Origin: CAVQOB01 sp963714325
GTDB lineage: Bacteria > Pseudomonadota > Alphaproteobacteria > Rhizobiales > Hyphomicrobiaceae
Reading direction: 5' to 3'
Length of the DNA stretch: 64,000 nucleotides
Assembly: GCA_963714325.1 (NCBI GenBank)
Contig: CAVQOB010000008.1
Location: 248,001 to 312,000, forward strand
Shown piece after piece: positions 16,836 to 24,842 of this stretch; the stretch's first letter is position 1, and every line of letters begins with the position of its first letter. The notes below the pieces were generated by a model. It ran no database searches. It saw only the letters and a program-made list of their open reading frames with translations, and had not been told where the DNA came from. Both the position numbers and the translations under genes were made by a program.

Positions 16836-18032
16836 ATGAACCGCAAAAGGACATCGCACGTGAGTTCCGCCACAGAATCCAAAGTCCTCGATTGGCTAGC
16901 GTCGCAACGGTCGGCCATGATCGACCTCTTGCGCGAGGTCGTGAACATCGACAGTGGCAGCTACGACAAGGCCGGCGTCGACGCCGTCGGTCAGCGCTTC
17001 TGCCGCTTCTTCGCCGAGCATGGCCTCACAACCACCGCCGAAGCCAATGCGACTTTCGGCGACGCCATCCACATTCGCCTCGATGACAAACCGAGCAACG
17101 AAAAGCCGATTCTGCTCATGGGCCACCGCGACACCGTGTTCCCGAAAGGCGAGGTCGCCAAACGGCCCTTCAGAATTGAAGGCGGCCGCGCCTATGGCCC
17201 CGGCGTTGCCGACATGAAGGCCGGCCTCGTCATGAACGCCTTCGTCCTCGCTGCATTCAAAAAACACGGCAGCAATCCGGTCCCGTTGGTCGGCCTCATC
17301 ACCTCGGATGAGGAAATCGCCTCGCCCTCCTCTCGCCCGATCATCGAAGCCGCCGCCAGAAAAGCCCGTTGCGTGCTGAACTCCGAACCCGGCCGTCCAA
17401 CCGGCGCCGTTGTCACCGGGCGCAAGGGCGGCGTCTTCATGGCCTTCGAAATCATCGGCAAGGCCGCGCACTCCGGCGGCGCCTTCGAGAAGGGCATCAG
17501 CGCCATCGCCGAACTCGCCCACAAAATCGTCGCCATTCACGCCTTGACTGATTTGCAACGCGGCATCACGCTGAATGTCGGCCTCGTCAAAGGCGGGCAA
17601 TCCGTCAACACGACAGCCCCCTCCGCCGAAGGCCACATCGATTTCCGCTATATCCGCCCCGCCGACCGCGCCGCGATCCTCGAACAGATCGAGGCCATCA
17701 TCGCGGGCACGACAGTGCCCGGCACCACCGCTACGTTCACGATCCGCGGCGAGTTCCTGCCCTTGACACAGAATGCCGAAGCCAATGCGCTATTCACCGG
17801 TTATGCCGCCGCCGCCGAAGTGGTCGGCCTCGCGATATCAGGCGAATTCTCCGGTGGTTGCGCCGATAGCGGCTTCACCGCGGCAATGGGCTGCCCAACG
17901 CTCTGTTCCGTCGGCCCTGTTGGCGGTAACGCACACACGGCGGAAGAATATCTCGACCTCGACAGCATCGTGCCCCGGGCGCAAGCCATGGCCTTGGCGA
18001 TTCTGCGGATGCCGGCTGAAGACGCACATTAA
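16836..18032 (+). CDS. M20 family metallopeptidase, carboxypeptidase G2-like
   Basis: A 398-residue di-zinc peptidase. The metal ligands are visible: H97 and D99 in MGHRDTVFP, bridging D126 in PGVADMKAG, general base E159/E160 in TSDEEIASPSSR, E184 in NSEPGR, and a late His in GGNAHTAEEYLDLD. The dimerisation domain contains IIGKAAHSGGAFEKGISAI. This arrangement is that of glutamate carboxypeptidases (CPG2/ArgE group), which remove C-terminal Glu or similar. There is no signal peptide. Start 16836; GTG at 16860 is an alternative. It follows the decarboxylase genes but is separated from them by a repeat. Confidence 0.92.
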   Translation: MNRKRTSHVSSATESKVLDWLASQRSAMIDLLREVVNIDSGSYDKAGVDAVGQRFCRFFAEHGLTTTAEANATFGDAIHIRLDDKPSNEKPILLMGHRDTVFPKGEVAKRPFRIEGGRAYGPGVADMKAGLVMNAFVLAAFKKHGSNPVPLVGLITSDEEIASPSSRPIIEAAARKARCVLNSEPGRPTGAVVTGRKGGVFMAFEIIGKAAHSGGAFEKGISAIAELAHKIVAIHALTDLQRGITLNVGLVKGGQSVNTTAPSAEGHIDFRYIRPADRAAILEQIEAIIAGTTVPGTTATFTIRGEFLPLTQNAEANALFTGYAAAAEVVGLAISGEFSGGCADSGFTAAMGCPTLCSVGPVGGNAHTAEEYLDLDSIVPRAQAMALAILRMPAEDAH

Positions 18033-18045
18033 ACCGGTCGCTCAA

Positions 18046-18082
18046 ACAAGCGAAAGGCCTCGGAACCAATGGTCCCGAGGCC
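18046..18082 (-). terminator. terminator hairpin ending the small-peptide array (possibly bidirectional)
   Basis: On the minus strand GGCCTCGGGACC and GGTTCCGAGGCC pair around a 3-base loop and run into TTTCGCTTGTTT. It lies 37 bp past the last peptide gene and 13 bp past the convergent M20 gene, so it can serve both. Confidence 0.8.
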
Positions 18083-18119
18083 GTCCATGGTCACGGCGAT
18101 GGATCGCTGCCAACCAAGC

Positions 18120-18239
18120 TTAGCGGCGGTCTTTCTCAGCCTGCTCGAAGAAGCTCTTCGCGTCGAAAGCGTTGGCGGCCGGCGCGACAGCGGCGAGAAC
18201 CGAGAGGGCAAGCAATGCAGATGTGATGATCTTGGTCAT
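18120..18239 (-). CDS. secreted micro-peptide, array copy A (39 residues)
   Basis: The product starts MTKIITSALLALSVLAAVAP, a Sec-type signal with an A-N-A cleavage site. The predicted mature tail is 15 residues, FDAKSFFEQAEKDRR. AAGGAG stands eight bases before the ATG. This is the last of four head-to-tail paralogues (copies B, C and D upstream) spaced 172-177 bp start to start, before a shared terminator. Function unknown; the mature part is amphipathic and rich in charged residues. The coding call rests on the four-fold conservation, the ribosome sites and the synonymous pattern between copies. Confidence 0.88.
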   Translation of the reverse strand: MTKIITSALLALSVLAAVAPAANAFDAKSFFEQAEKDRR

Positions 18240-18296
18240 GTCAGTCTCCTTGGGGTATCGGTTTGATGTGTGATGGTCTGTCGATGTGTTCCGCGC

Positions 18297-18416
18297 TTAG
18301 CGGCGGTCCTTCTCGATTTGCTCGAAGAAGCTCTTCGCGTCGAAAGCGTTGGCAACCGGTGCGACGGCCGAAAGAACCGTCAGGGCGAGCAGTGCGGATG
18401 TGATGATCTTGGTCAT
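18297..18416 (-). CDS. secreted micro-peptide, array copy B (39 residues)
   Basis: The signal peptide has the core ALLALTVLSAVAPVANA and the mature tail is FDAKSFFEQIEKDRR. AAGGAC precedes the ATG. The first ~31 codons and the leader are identical to copy C but for one base in the leader. The last codons differ from C at every third position of E-Q-I-E-K-D with a single residue change (Ile/Met). Confidence 0.9.
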   Translation of the reverse strand: MTKIITSALLALTVLSAVAPVANAFDAKSFFEQIEKDRR

Positions 18417-18470
18417 GATGTCAGTCCTTCGTGTTCTGATTGGGGGGATGTTTGATTGTGTCTGCCGTTA

Positions 18471-18590
18471 TTAGCGGCGATCTTTTTCCATCTGTTCGAA
18501 GAAGCTCTTCGCGTCGAAAGCGTTGGCAACCGGTGCGACGGCCGAAAGAACCGTCAGGGCGAGCAGTGCGGATGTGATGATCTTGGTCAT
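18471..18590 (-). CDS. secreted micro-peptide, array copy C (39 residues)
   Basis: The signal peptide is identical to that of copy B and the mature tail is FDAKSFFEQMEKDRR. The leader is the same as that of copy B. It sits between copies B and D on one probable transcript. Predicted location is the periplasm or outside the cell. Confidence 0.9.
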   Translation of the reverse strand: MTKIITSALLALTVLSAVAPVANAFDAKSFFEQMEKDRR

Positions 18591-18594
18591 GATG

Positions 18595-18762
18595 TCAGTC
18601 CTTCGTGTTTTGATTGGGGGGATGTTTGATTGCGTGTGCCGTTTTAGCGGCGGATCTTCTCTTGTGTTCGAAGAAGCTCTTCGCATCGAAGGCGTTGGCA
18701 GCCGGCGCGACGGCGGCGAGAACCGAGAGAGCAAGCAGTGCGGATGCGATGATCTTGGTCAT
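18595..18762 (-). pseudogene. secreted micro-peptide, array copy D, C-terminal frameshift
   Basis: The signal peptide (core ALLALSVLAAVAPAANA) and FDAKSFFE are intact and most like copy A. Then a net one-base deletion shifts the frame: start to ancestral stop (18644-18646) is 119 bases instead of 120. Restoring one base would give a tail ending QEKIRR. As it stands the frame runs on to 54 residues (HKRRSAAKTAHA...), ending just before copy C's ribosome site. It could still be exported with an altered tail. AAGGAA precedes the ATG. Confidence 0.8.
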
Positions 18763-19127
18763 GATGGTAATTCCTTTTGGGTTGATCAAAGTTCGTCTTT
18801 TTCGTCTCTAAGGTTCGGCGGGTTTGCAGTGCCGCCGTCCGATGAATTGAAAATAACCCCGACGCCTCGGATCAACAATTCACAAGCACCCCTCGCGTCG
18901 TGACAAGCGCGTGTGCCGCCGGTCGCGCTGGATCACATGCGAGTGAAGCGATTGCGATGGCGCCGCTTTGAGGGAATGAAAAGGCCAGCGTTTCGGCCCG
19001 ATACGTGATCGCGGCGGACGTGAAGCCTGTGAACGCAAACGCCGCAGCAGCAATGCATACATTGCAGCGACAGAACACCGTCGCGGCGTAGATCCGGAAT
19101 CGGTCGCAAAAAATCGACCGCGTAAAT
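18763..19127. other. intergenic region upstream of the peptide array
   Basis: It must hold the promoter of the minus-strand peptide array; the part at 18766-18870 is AT-richer than its surroundings. I see no certain gene. A 68-codon minus frame at 18872-19078 has a signal-like start but no clear ribosome site. Confidence 0.4.
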
Positions 19128-20267
19128 CTATCGCCCCGCCGTCACGCGCAACACGCGCCCTTCCGGATGATCGGTCAGGACATAGAGCGCGCCGTCCGGT
19201 CCCATCCGTACGTCACGAATGCGCTCGCCCAAATCGCCGAGCAGCTTCTCCTCGCCAATGATCGTATCGCCATCGAGCACCAGCCGCGCCAAATGCTGCC
19301 CCGCGAGCGCGCCGACGAAAACGTTGCCCTTCCACTGCGGCATCAGCTCACCGGTATAGAATGCCATGCCCGACGGCGCGATCGACGGCACCCAGTAGTA
19401 GATCGGTTGTTCCATGCCGTCGCGCTTCGTGTCTTCGTGCATCTTCACGCCGGAATAATCGATGCCGTAGCCGATCACTGGCCAGCCATAGTTTTTGCCC
19501 GCCGCGGCAATGTTGATCTCATCACCCCCGCGCGGCCCATGTTCGACCACCCATAACTTGCCCGTCCCCGGATGCAGTGTCGCGCCTTGTGGATTGCGAT
19601 GCCCGTAGCTCCAGATCTCCGGCCGCACACCCGTCTTGCCAATGAACGGGTTGTCCTTCGGCACACTGCCATCGCTGTTGATCCGCACCACTTTGCCAAA
19701 GTGCGTATTGAGATCCTGCGCCTTGTCCTTCTGGAAGCGCTCGCCGAGTGTCACGAACAGTGTCCCGTCGCGCCCAAACACCAAGCGCGATCCGAAATGC
19801 AATCCGCCGCCGAACCCGGGCTCCTGCCGGAAGATCACCTTGAATTCGTCGAGGCGCCCGCCATCCCCGCTCGGGCTCAGCTTGGCCCGCGCGACCGCCG
19901 TGCCATTCGTGCCGAGACCGCGCGGTTCGGAATAAGCGATGTAGACAAGACCGTTCTCGGCGAATTTCGGATCAAGTGCGACATCGAGCAAACCACCCTG
20001 TCCGCCGGTTGCGATGTTTGGAACGCCGGCAATCGGCGATGATAGGCGTCCGGCCTTGTCGACGATGCGCAATCGTCCCGGCCGCTCCGTCACCAGCATC
20101 CGCCCATCGGGCAGGAACTGCAGGCCCCAGGGATGATTGAGGCCTTTGGCCACCGTCTCGACTTTGACCACGCTCTTGAGAGCGGCTGGCGGCGCCTTCG
20201 TCTGTTCGGCCATGACCGGAACAGTCGACAACAACAGTGCAGCCACAGCGAGTACGCGCAACAACAT
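19128..20267 (-). CDS. PQQ-dependent sugar dehydrogenase (aldose/sorbosone dehydrogenase fold)
   Basis: A secreted six-bladed beta-propeller of 379 residues. It has a signal peptide (MLLRVLAVAALLLSTVPVMA), then NHPWGLQFLPDGRMLVTERPGR, GGQGGLLDVALDPKF, the segment ...YGHRNPQGATLHPGTGKLW and VEHGPRGGDEIN. These are the calcium/PQQ-site motifs of the GSDH/YliI family. Expected to oxidise aldoses in the periplasm if PQQ is supplied. I start at 20267 at the signal peptide; 20294 is the longer option. It stands alone: no PQQ synthesis or cytochrome gene adjoins. Confidence 0.9.
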   Translation of the reverse strand: MLLRVLAVAALLLSTVPVMAEQTKAPPAALKSVVKVETVAKGLNHPWGLQFLPDGRMLVTERPGRLRIVDKAGRLSSPIAGVPNIATGGQGGLLDVALDPKFAENGLVYIAYSEPRGLGTNGTAVARAKLSPSGDGGRLDEFKVIFRQEPGFGGGLHFGSRLVFGRDGTLFVTLGERFQKDKAQDLNTHFGKVVRINSDGSVPKDNPFIGKTGVRPEIWSYGHRNPQGATLHPGTGKLWVVEHGPRGGDEINIAAAGKNYGWPVIGYGIDYSGVKMHEDTKRDGMEQPIYYWVPSIAPSGMAFYTGELMPQWKGNVFVGALAGQHLARLVLDGDTIIGEEKLLGDLGERIRDVRMGPDGALYVLTDHPEGRVLRVTAGR

Positions 20268-20341
20268 GGCGGATGTCTCCAACGATGACCGCAACAGGTA
20301 TGCGACAAGTATAGCGCCGACAGCATGGCGATCCTACGACT

Positions 20342-20431
20342 GGTTGCAGCCCCTCACGCTCTCATGCTGAGCCGCCCCTCACCCTGACTCTCTCCTCATG
20401 AAAAACGGGGAGAGGGAAAAGCGCGGCGGCG
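20342..20431. repeat. dispersed palindromic repeat (family C), copy 1
   Basis: GTTGCAGCCCCTCACGCTCT... through CGGGGAGAGGGAAAAGCGCGG matches 24690-24781 almost base for base. It fills the gap between the sugar dehydrogenase and methyltransferase genes. Confidence 0.85.
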
Positions 20432-20444
20432 GTTACAGGGCTTA

Positions 20445-21104
20445 TCAAGCGTCTGCTGACAACGGCGGCTGCTTGAGCCATTTATGATCGGGCCCAACGG
20501 CGCAGATCCGCTGGATCACGCGATCCGGCCGCCGTTCCATACCGTGCTCATAGGCGATGACATGCAAGCGCCCCTGTACGGCCAGCAGCAATTCTTCCGG
20601 GCGCAGCAGAAAGTCCGGGTTGGATGGCCGGCCGTAGTGCTCTTGGCCCACGGCAAAGGTCTCATAGACCAGCACGCCATCGCGCGCCACGCAGGCAACG
20701 ATATCCGGCAGGATCGGACGCCATAAATAGTTCGTCACCAGCACGCCATCAAAGGCTCGCCCGCGAAACGGGAACGGCCGCCCGTCTTCGAGGTCCGCTT
20801 GCACGAGTTCCAGCTGGTACGCCGGCGTCGCAGCATACCGCCGTTGTGCTTCAGAGAGATCCTTGTCGACTCCGACGATCTTGCGGCCGGACGAGATAAA
20901 CATCGAGAAATGCCGCCCCCCACCGCAAGCCACGTCCAAAACAGTGCCGCGCTTCTTGACACCCGACATGTAGGTCATCGCAAAGGCCGATGGCCGCCAA
21001 CTCTGATCCCGGTCTCGCGTCGCCAACGCATGCTCCCATGTGTCAGAGTGGTCGATTGTCAGCCCGATTGTCAGCCCGATTGTCAGAATGCCATGCCGCA
21101 CCAT
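20445..21104 (-). CDS. class I SAM-dependent methyltransferase
   Basis: A Rossmann-fold methyltransferase of about 219 residues. Motif I is VLDVACGGGRHFSMF, motif II IVGVDKDL, motif III LVQADLEDGRPFPF and motif IV FDGVLVTNYLW. It resembles the small TehB/UbiE-like methyltransferases; the substrate is unknown. The start is uncertain: ATG at 21104 includes residues encoded by a 12-bp direct repeat that lies in the dapF promoter region, ATG at 20978 would remove the conserved SWRPSAFA segment, and a TTG in between is possible. It is divergent from dapF. Confidence 0.82.
   Translation of the reverse strand: MVRHGILTIGLTIGLTIDHSDTWEHALATRDRDQSWRPSAFAMTYMSGVKKRGTVLDVACGGGRHFSMFISSGRKIVGVDKDLSEAQRRYAATPAYQLELVQADLEDGRPFPFRGRAFDGVLVTNYLWRPILPDIVACVARDGVLVYETFAVGQEHYGRPSNPDFLLRPEELLLAVQGRLHVIAYEHGMERRPDRVIQRICAVGPDHKWLKQPPLSADA
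21053..21086. repeat. 12-bp direct repeat, 2.8 copies, upstream of dapF
   Basis: CGATTGTCAGCC is repeated head to tail (starts 21053, 21065, 21077), 29 bp before the dapF start. It could be a regulator-binding array or a slippage product that lengthens the methyltransferase N-terminus. Confidence 0.75.
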
Positions 21105-21114
21105 ATAAAGCGGC

Positions 21115-21963
21115 ATGCGCACGCCCACAACGATTCCCTATCGCAAAATGAACGGCCTCGGCAACGAGATCGTCGTCGTCGACTTGCGCGGCAGCCAAAA
21201 AGTGATCACCGCCGCCGAGGCCAAGGTCATGGCCGCCAATCCGCGCTCGCATTTCGATCAGCTGATGGTCCTGCACGACCCGCAGACGGCGGCAACCGAC
21301 GCCTTCATCCGCATTTATAATACCGACGGTTCCGAAGCCGGCGCCTGCGGCAACGGCATGCGCTGTGTCGGCTGGACCGCCGCCGAGCAGACCGGCCGGT
21401 CGGCGTTCAAGTTCCAGGTTCGTGACCAGCTGCTGCCGGTCAACGTCGATACCATCAACCGCATCACCGTCGATATGGGCACGCCGAAATTCGGCTGGAA
21501 GGACATCCCGCTCGCCGAAGAATTTCGCGACACGCGCCGCATCGAATTACAGATCGGCCCGATCGACGCGCCGATCCTGCATTCCCCATCCGTCGCCAGC
21601 ATGGGCAATCCTCACGCCATTTTCTGGGTCAAGGACGTCAACGCCTATGATCTCGGCCGCTTCGGCCCGCTCCTAGAAAATCATCCGATCTTCCCCGATC
21701 GCGCCAACATTACCCTCGCCAACGTCACTTCCCGCAGTACGATGACCACCCGCACCTGGGAACGCGGCGCCGGTCTGACGCGCGCCTGCGGCTCAGCCAT
21801 CTGCGCGACATTGGTCTGCGCGGCACGATTGGACTACACCGATCGCAAGGCAACAGTCATGGCGCCGGGCGGGCCGCTCGACATCGAGTGGGCAGCGAAC
21901 GACCACGTCCTCATGACCGGCCCCGCCGAATTCGAGTACGCCGACAGCGCCGTTTTAGGTTGA
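21115..21963 (+). CDS. dapF: diaminopimelate epimerase
   Basis: Cytoplasmic PLP-independent racemase converting LL- to meso-diaminopimelate for lysine and peptidoglycan. The 282-residue product has YRKMNGLGNEIVVVD at the start. Both catalytic cysteines are visible: C78 in EAGACGNGMRC and C225 in TRACGSAI. The motif MGNPHAIFWV lies in the C-terminal domain. Length is normal. ATG at 21115; the in-frame M12 is too far into the conserved start. Confidence 0.97.
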   Translation: MRTPTTIPYRKMNGLGNEIVVVDLRGSQKVITAAEAKVMAANPRSHFDQLMVLHDPQTAATDAFIRIYNTDGSEAGACGNGMRCVGWTAAEQTGRSAFKFQVRDQLLPVNVDTINRITVDMGTPKFGWKDIPLAEEFRDTRRIELQIGPIDAPILHSPSVASMGNPHAIFWVKDVNAYDLGRFGPLLENHPIFPDRANITLANVTSRSTMTTRTWERGAGLTRACGSAICATLVCAARLDYTDRKATVMAPGGPLDIEWAANDHVLMTGPAEFEYADSAVLG

Positions 21964-22283
21964 TTGCTCCAGCGGCCTTCAAATGTCGCGATCCGGGACG
22001 CCCGCCGCCCGCCTGTCCCATTTCCGCTCAACACCCACCCGCAGCGCAGTCCATTCACCTTGAGCCGCGGAAAACTTGCGACATCGCACCTTTAACGCTC
22101 GCAATAAGCTAAAATCGCAACCAACCGGACGTGACGACGCCCGGTCCATGCTGTCCGCACGATATGGCACGGACCATGCGAGGCACGCCCGACGGTAACT
22201 GCTGATCTATACCCGCGTCGCAGCCGCACCCCACCAAGGGCGTTGCACCCGAGAGGCGAGGCTGATGCGCGGAGTGGAGTGGA
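21964..22283. other. intergenic region between dapF and the Wzz-like gene
   Basis: No gene, strong terminator or repeat family is recognisable. GGAGTGGAATGG at its right end provides the ribosome site of the next gene. Confidence 0.4.
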
Positions 22284-24518
22284 ATGGTAATGTTGCAGCA
22301 CGTGCACAGCGACTACGCGAACGGCGTCCCCGTAGCGTCGAACGAGCGCACAGATCGGACCGCTATCGACGCTAGCGAAGCGCTTTCGATCCTGCGGTCG
22401 CGCCTTGGCTTGCTGGCACTATTGTCACTTCTCGCCATCGCCGCCGCCTGGGCCTATAGTTCGTCGGCCGCATCGCGTTATGTCGCCACCACCCAGATTT
22501 TCATCGATCCCCGCGACCTCCAGGTCTTCGAGCGCGAAGTCTCGCCGCGCGCCCTCTCCACCGACTCCGGCATCACCGTCGTCGAAAGCCAGGCCCGCGT
22601 GCTTGGTTCCGACAATGTGTTGCTGAAGGCGATCTCGACAATCGCGCTCGACAAGGATCCCGAGTTCAGCGGCACCAGCGCTCCGCCGCCGAACACCGTG
22701 CTCGGCAAACTTCAAGGCATGTTCAGCGGCCCCCCGCAGGCGCCGGGCGACGCCAGCCTCAACGCTTTGCGTGGCTTGAAAAAGAATTTGGTCATTAAGC
22801 GCGGCGAGCGCTCGTTCGTTGTCGACGTCAGCGTCTATGCCGACGACGCCGCCAAGGCGGCAAAAATCGCCAATGCAGTCGCCGCCGCCTATCTCGACGA
22901 GCAGGCCAATGCCCGTTCCGATGCCGCCCGTCAGGCCGGTGGCTCCATTGAAAGCCGCCTGTCCGAGTTGAAGCGCCGCGTCAGCGTCGATGAAGCGTTG
23001 ATCACCAAGTATCGCAATGACAACAATCTCGTTGTCGCCAGCGGCCGCTTCGTCAACGAGCAGCAGCTGACCGATATCTCGAACCAGCTCAACGCCGCCC
23101 AGGCAGATACCGCACGCGCTCGCTCGCGTTTTGAGGAAATCGAAGCGTCGAAGAGTAGCCCTGAGAACCTGCCCGAAGCTGTCCGCTCCGAAACCCTGCG
23201 CGTGCTGCGCGCGCAGTTCGCCAACGTCTCCCGTGAGCGGGCGCGTCTGGCGACCCAATTCAAGCCGGCCCACCCGCGCATGGCCGATATCCTCAATCAG
23301 GAAGCCCAGAGTCAGAAGCTGATCCTCGAAGAGATCAAGCGCATCACCGAAGCCGCCAAGCTCGACTATCGCCGCGCCCAGGCCGGCGAGGAATCGCTGC
23401 GCGCCACGCTTGAAAAGGCGCGCGCTCAAATGAATGAGACCAGCAACGCGCTGGTCCAGATGCGCGAGCTCGAACGCAATCTGGAGGCCAGCCGCACCAT
23501 CTATCAGGCCTCGATCGTCCGCGCCCGCGAAGCGAAGGAACAAGAGCAGCTCAACACCACCAACGCCCGCATCATCTCGGTGGCAACGCCGTCGCTCGAT
23601 AAGCTTTGGCCGCCGCGCAAAGTGCTGTTGCTGCCGGTTGCGTTGCTTGGCGGCCTTGGTCTCGGCTCAGCCCTCGCGTTCATTCTGGAAGCCGCTCGCC
23701 GCCGCCGCCAATCCGCCGACATGCCGGCGACACCGAGCCTCGCCGCCGCCGCAAACGCACGTGCCATCGCGCAGGAGCAACCCGCACGCGCCGCTCTGCC
23801 GCCCGGGTCGACCCGGCGCCTCCGCTCGCCAACCGAGACGATGGCCTTCGCCGATATCCGGGGCGTCGCCAGATCGGGCGGCGCAAGTCTGGCGCCGGCA
23901 AGCTTCGCCATGTCGATCCTGGCGGATCCCTCGTCGGGTCCATCGCGCCAGCTCAATCAGCTCTATCTCACGCTGCGCCGGCTGGAGCGCAACGGCCGCC
24001 CGCGCTCCGTCCTCGTCGTGCCCGATCGGCAGACGCCAATGAAATCCGAGGTCGCACTGGCTTTGGCCGTGGCCGGCGGCATGACCGGCGATCGCATCCT
24101 GTTGATCGACGCCGACACGCAAAACCGCACGCTGACCGAGACCCTGTGTCAGGACAACATCTACGGCCTGACCGATGTGCTCGCCGGCCGCGCCGCGCTG
24201 ACCGAGGCGGTGATTGCCTATCCCGAAACCGGCATCGAGGTGCTGGCCGTCAGTTCGGCTCAGAAAGCCGAACTCGGCCGCCGCGCCGACCCCTCGGCGT
24301 TCGTCCGTCTGCTCGATGCGGCGAGCCACTACGATCTCGTCATCATCGACGGCGCCCCGCTCGGCCATCGTCTGTCATCGCTGGCGACCGCTACCGCCGT
24401 CAGCGACATTCTGTTCGTGGTCGGCAACAATCCCAAAGCCGGCAACGAGACCTCCGACGTGCTCGCCTCGACCATGCGCTCCACGCCCAAATTCCGCGGC
24501 ATCGTGCTGACGGACTAA
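22284..24518 (+). CDS. Wzz/GNVR-domain exopolysaccharide transport protein with degenerate BY-kinase domain
   Basis: A 744-residue inner-membrane protein of the ExoP/GumC type. A short cytoplasmic start is followed by membrane helix 1 (about 42-60, LGLLALLSLLAIAAAWAY) and a periplasmic Wzz domain (ATTQIFIDPRDLQVFE). Long coiled coils (about 210-430) include the GNVR-like LATQFKPAHPRMADIL, then come helix 2 (about 446-468) and a cytoplasmic ATPase-like domain. That domain keeps Walker A' ILLIDAD (~605) and Walker B LVIIDGAP (~685). The P-loop position reads VVPDRQTPMKSEVAL with no GxxGxGKT, and no C-terminal tyrosine cluster follows. It probably sets chain length or opens a secretion channel without kinase activity. 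No other polysaccharide genes are near. Confidence 0.88.
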   Translation: MVMLQHVHSDYANGVPVASNERTDRTAIDASEALSILRSRLGLLALLSLLAIAAAWAYSSSAASRYVATTQIFIDPRDLQVFEREVSPRALSTDSGITVVESQARVLGSDNVLLKAISTIALDKDPEFSGTSAPPPNTVLGKLQGMFSGPPQAPGDASLNALRGLKKNLVIKRGERSFVVDVSVYADDAAKAAKIANAVAAAYLDEQANARSDAARQAGGSIESRLSELKRRVSVDEALITKYRNDNNLVVASGRFVNEQQLTDISNQLNAAQADTARARSRFEEIEASKSSPENLPEAVRSETLRVLRAQFANVSRERARLATQFKPAHPRMADILNQEAQSQKLILEEIKRITEAAKLDYRRAQAGEESLRATLEKARAQMNETSNALVQMRELERNLEASRTIYQASIVRAREAKEQEQLNTTNARIISVATPSLDKLWPPRKVLLLPVALLGGLGLGSALAFILEAARRRRQSADMPATPSLAAAANARAIAQEQPARAALPPGSTRRLRSPTETMAFADIRGVARSGGASLAPASFAMSILADPSSGPSRQLNQLYLTLRRLERNGRPRSVLVVPDRQTPMKSEVALALAVAGGMTGDRILLIDADTQNRTLTETLCQDNIYGLTDVLAGRAALTEAVIAYPETGIEVLAVSSAQKAELGRRADPSAFVRLLDAASHYDLVIIDGAPLGHRLSSLATATAVSDILFVVGNNPKAGNETSDVLASTMRSTPKFRGIVLTD

Positions 24519-24521
24519 GTG

Positions 24522-24586
24522 CGTGCGCCCCGAGAAGTGTGCAGCGGTTTTCGGATATGGCGCACACGCAAACAGAAAGAGCGCGG
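24522..24586. repeat. dispersed intergenic repeat (family E), copy 2
   Basis: GCGTGCGCCCCGAGAAGTGT...GCAGCGGTTTTCGG, then AAACAGAAAGAGCGCGGCGGG: the counterpart of 1531-1594, directly after the Wzz gene. Confidence 0.55.
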
Positions 24587-24600
24587 CGGGTGCTGATATT

Positions 24601-24781
24601 CCTCTCCCCGTTTTCACGGGGAGAGGATCCCCGCAGGGGCGGTGAGGGGCAGCCGCTGGCTCGAATGCGCGACCCGCCCCTCACGACTCGTTGCAGCCCC
24701 TCACGCTCTCATGCTGAGCGGCGCCTCACCCTGACCCTCTCTCCCCGTGAAGGACGGGGAGAGGGAAAAGCGCGGCGGCAC
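24601..24781. repeat. dispersed palindromic repeat (family C), copy 2 (double)
   Basis: Two units in inverted arrangement. CCTCTCCCCGTTTTCACGGG...GCGGTGAGGGGCAGCCG comes first, then GTTGCAGCCCCTCACGCTC...GGACGGGGAGAGGGAAAAGC. The second unit is nearly identical to 20342-20431. It fills the Wzz-ycaQ gap. Confidence 0.85.
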
Positions 24782-24842
24782 CACTCACTCACGTCCGCGC
24801 CGGACGCTTGTCGACATCCGAAGTCGCGCGTAAAAACTCTCG

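Noticed and set aside
18872..19078. 68-codon minus-strand frame with signal-like N-terminus upstream of the peptide array
   Set aside because: No ribosome site and the tail is not protein-like; kept only as a note on the intergenic region.
22425..23543. Long antisense frame inside the Wzz gene
   Set aside because: Composition and low complexity are those of a complementary-strand shadow.
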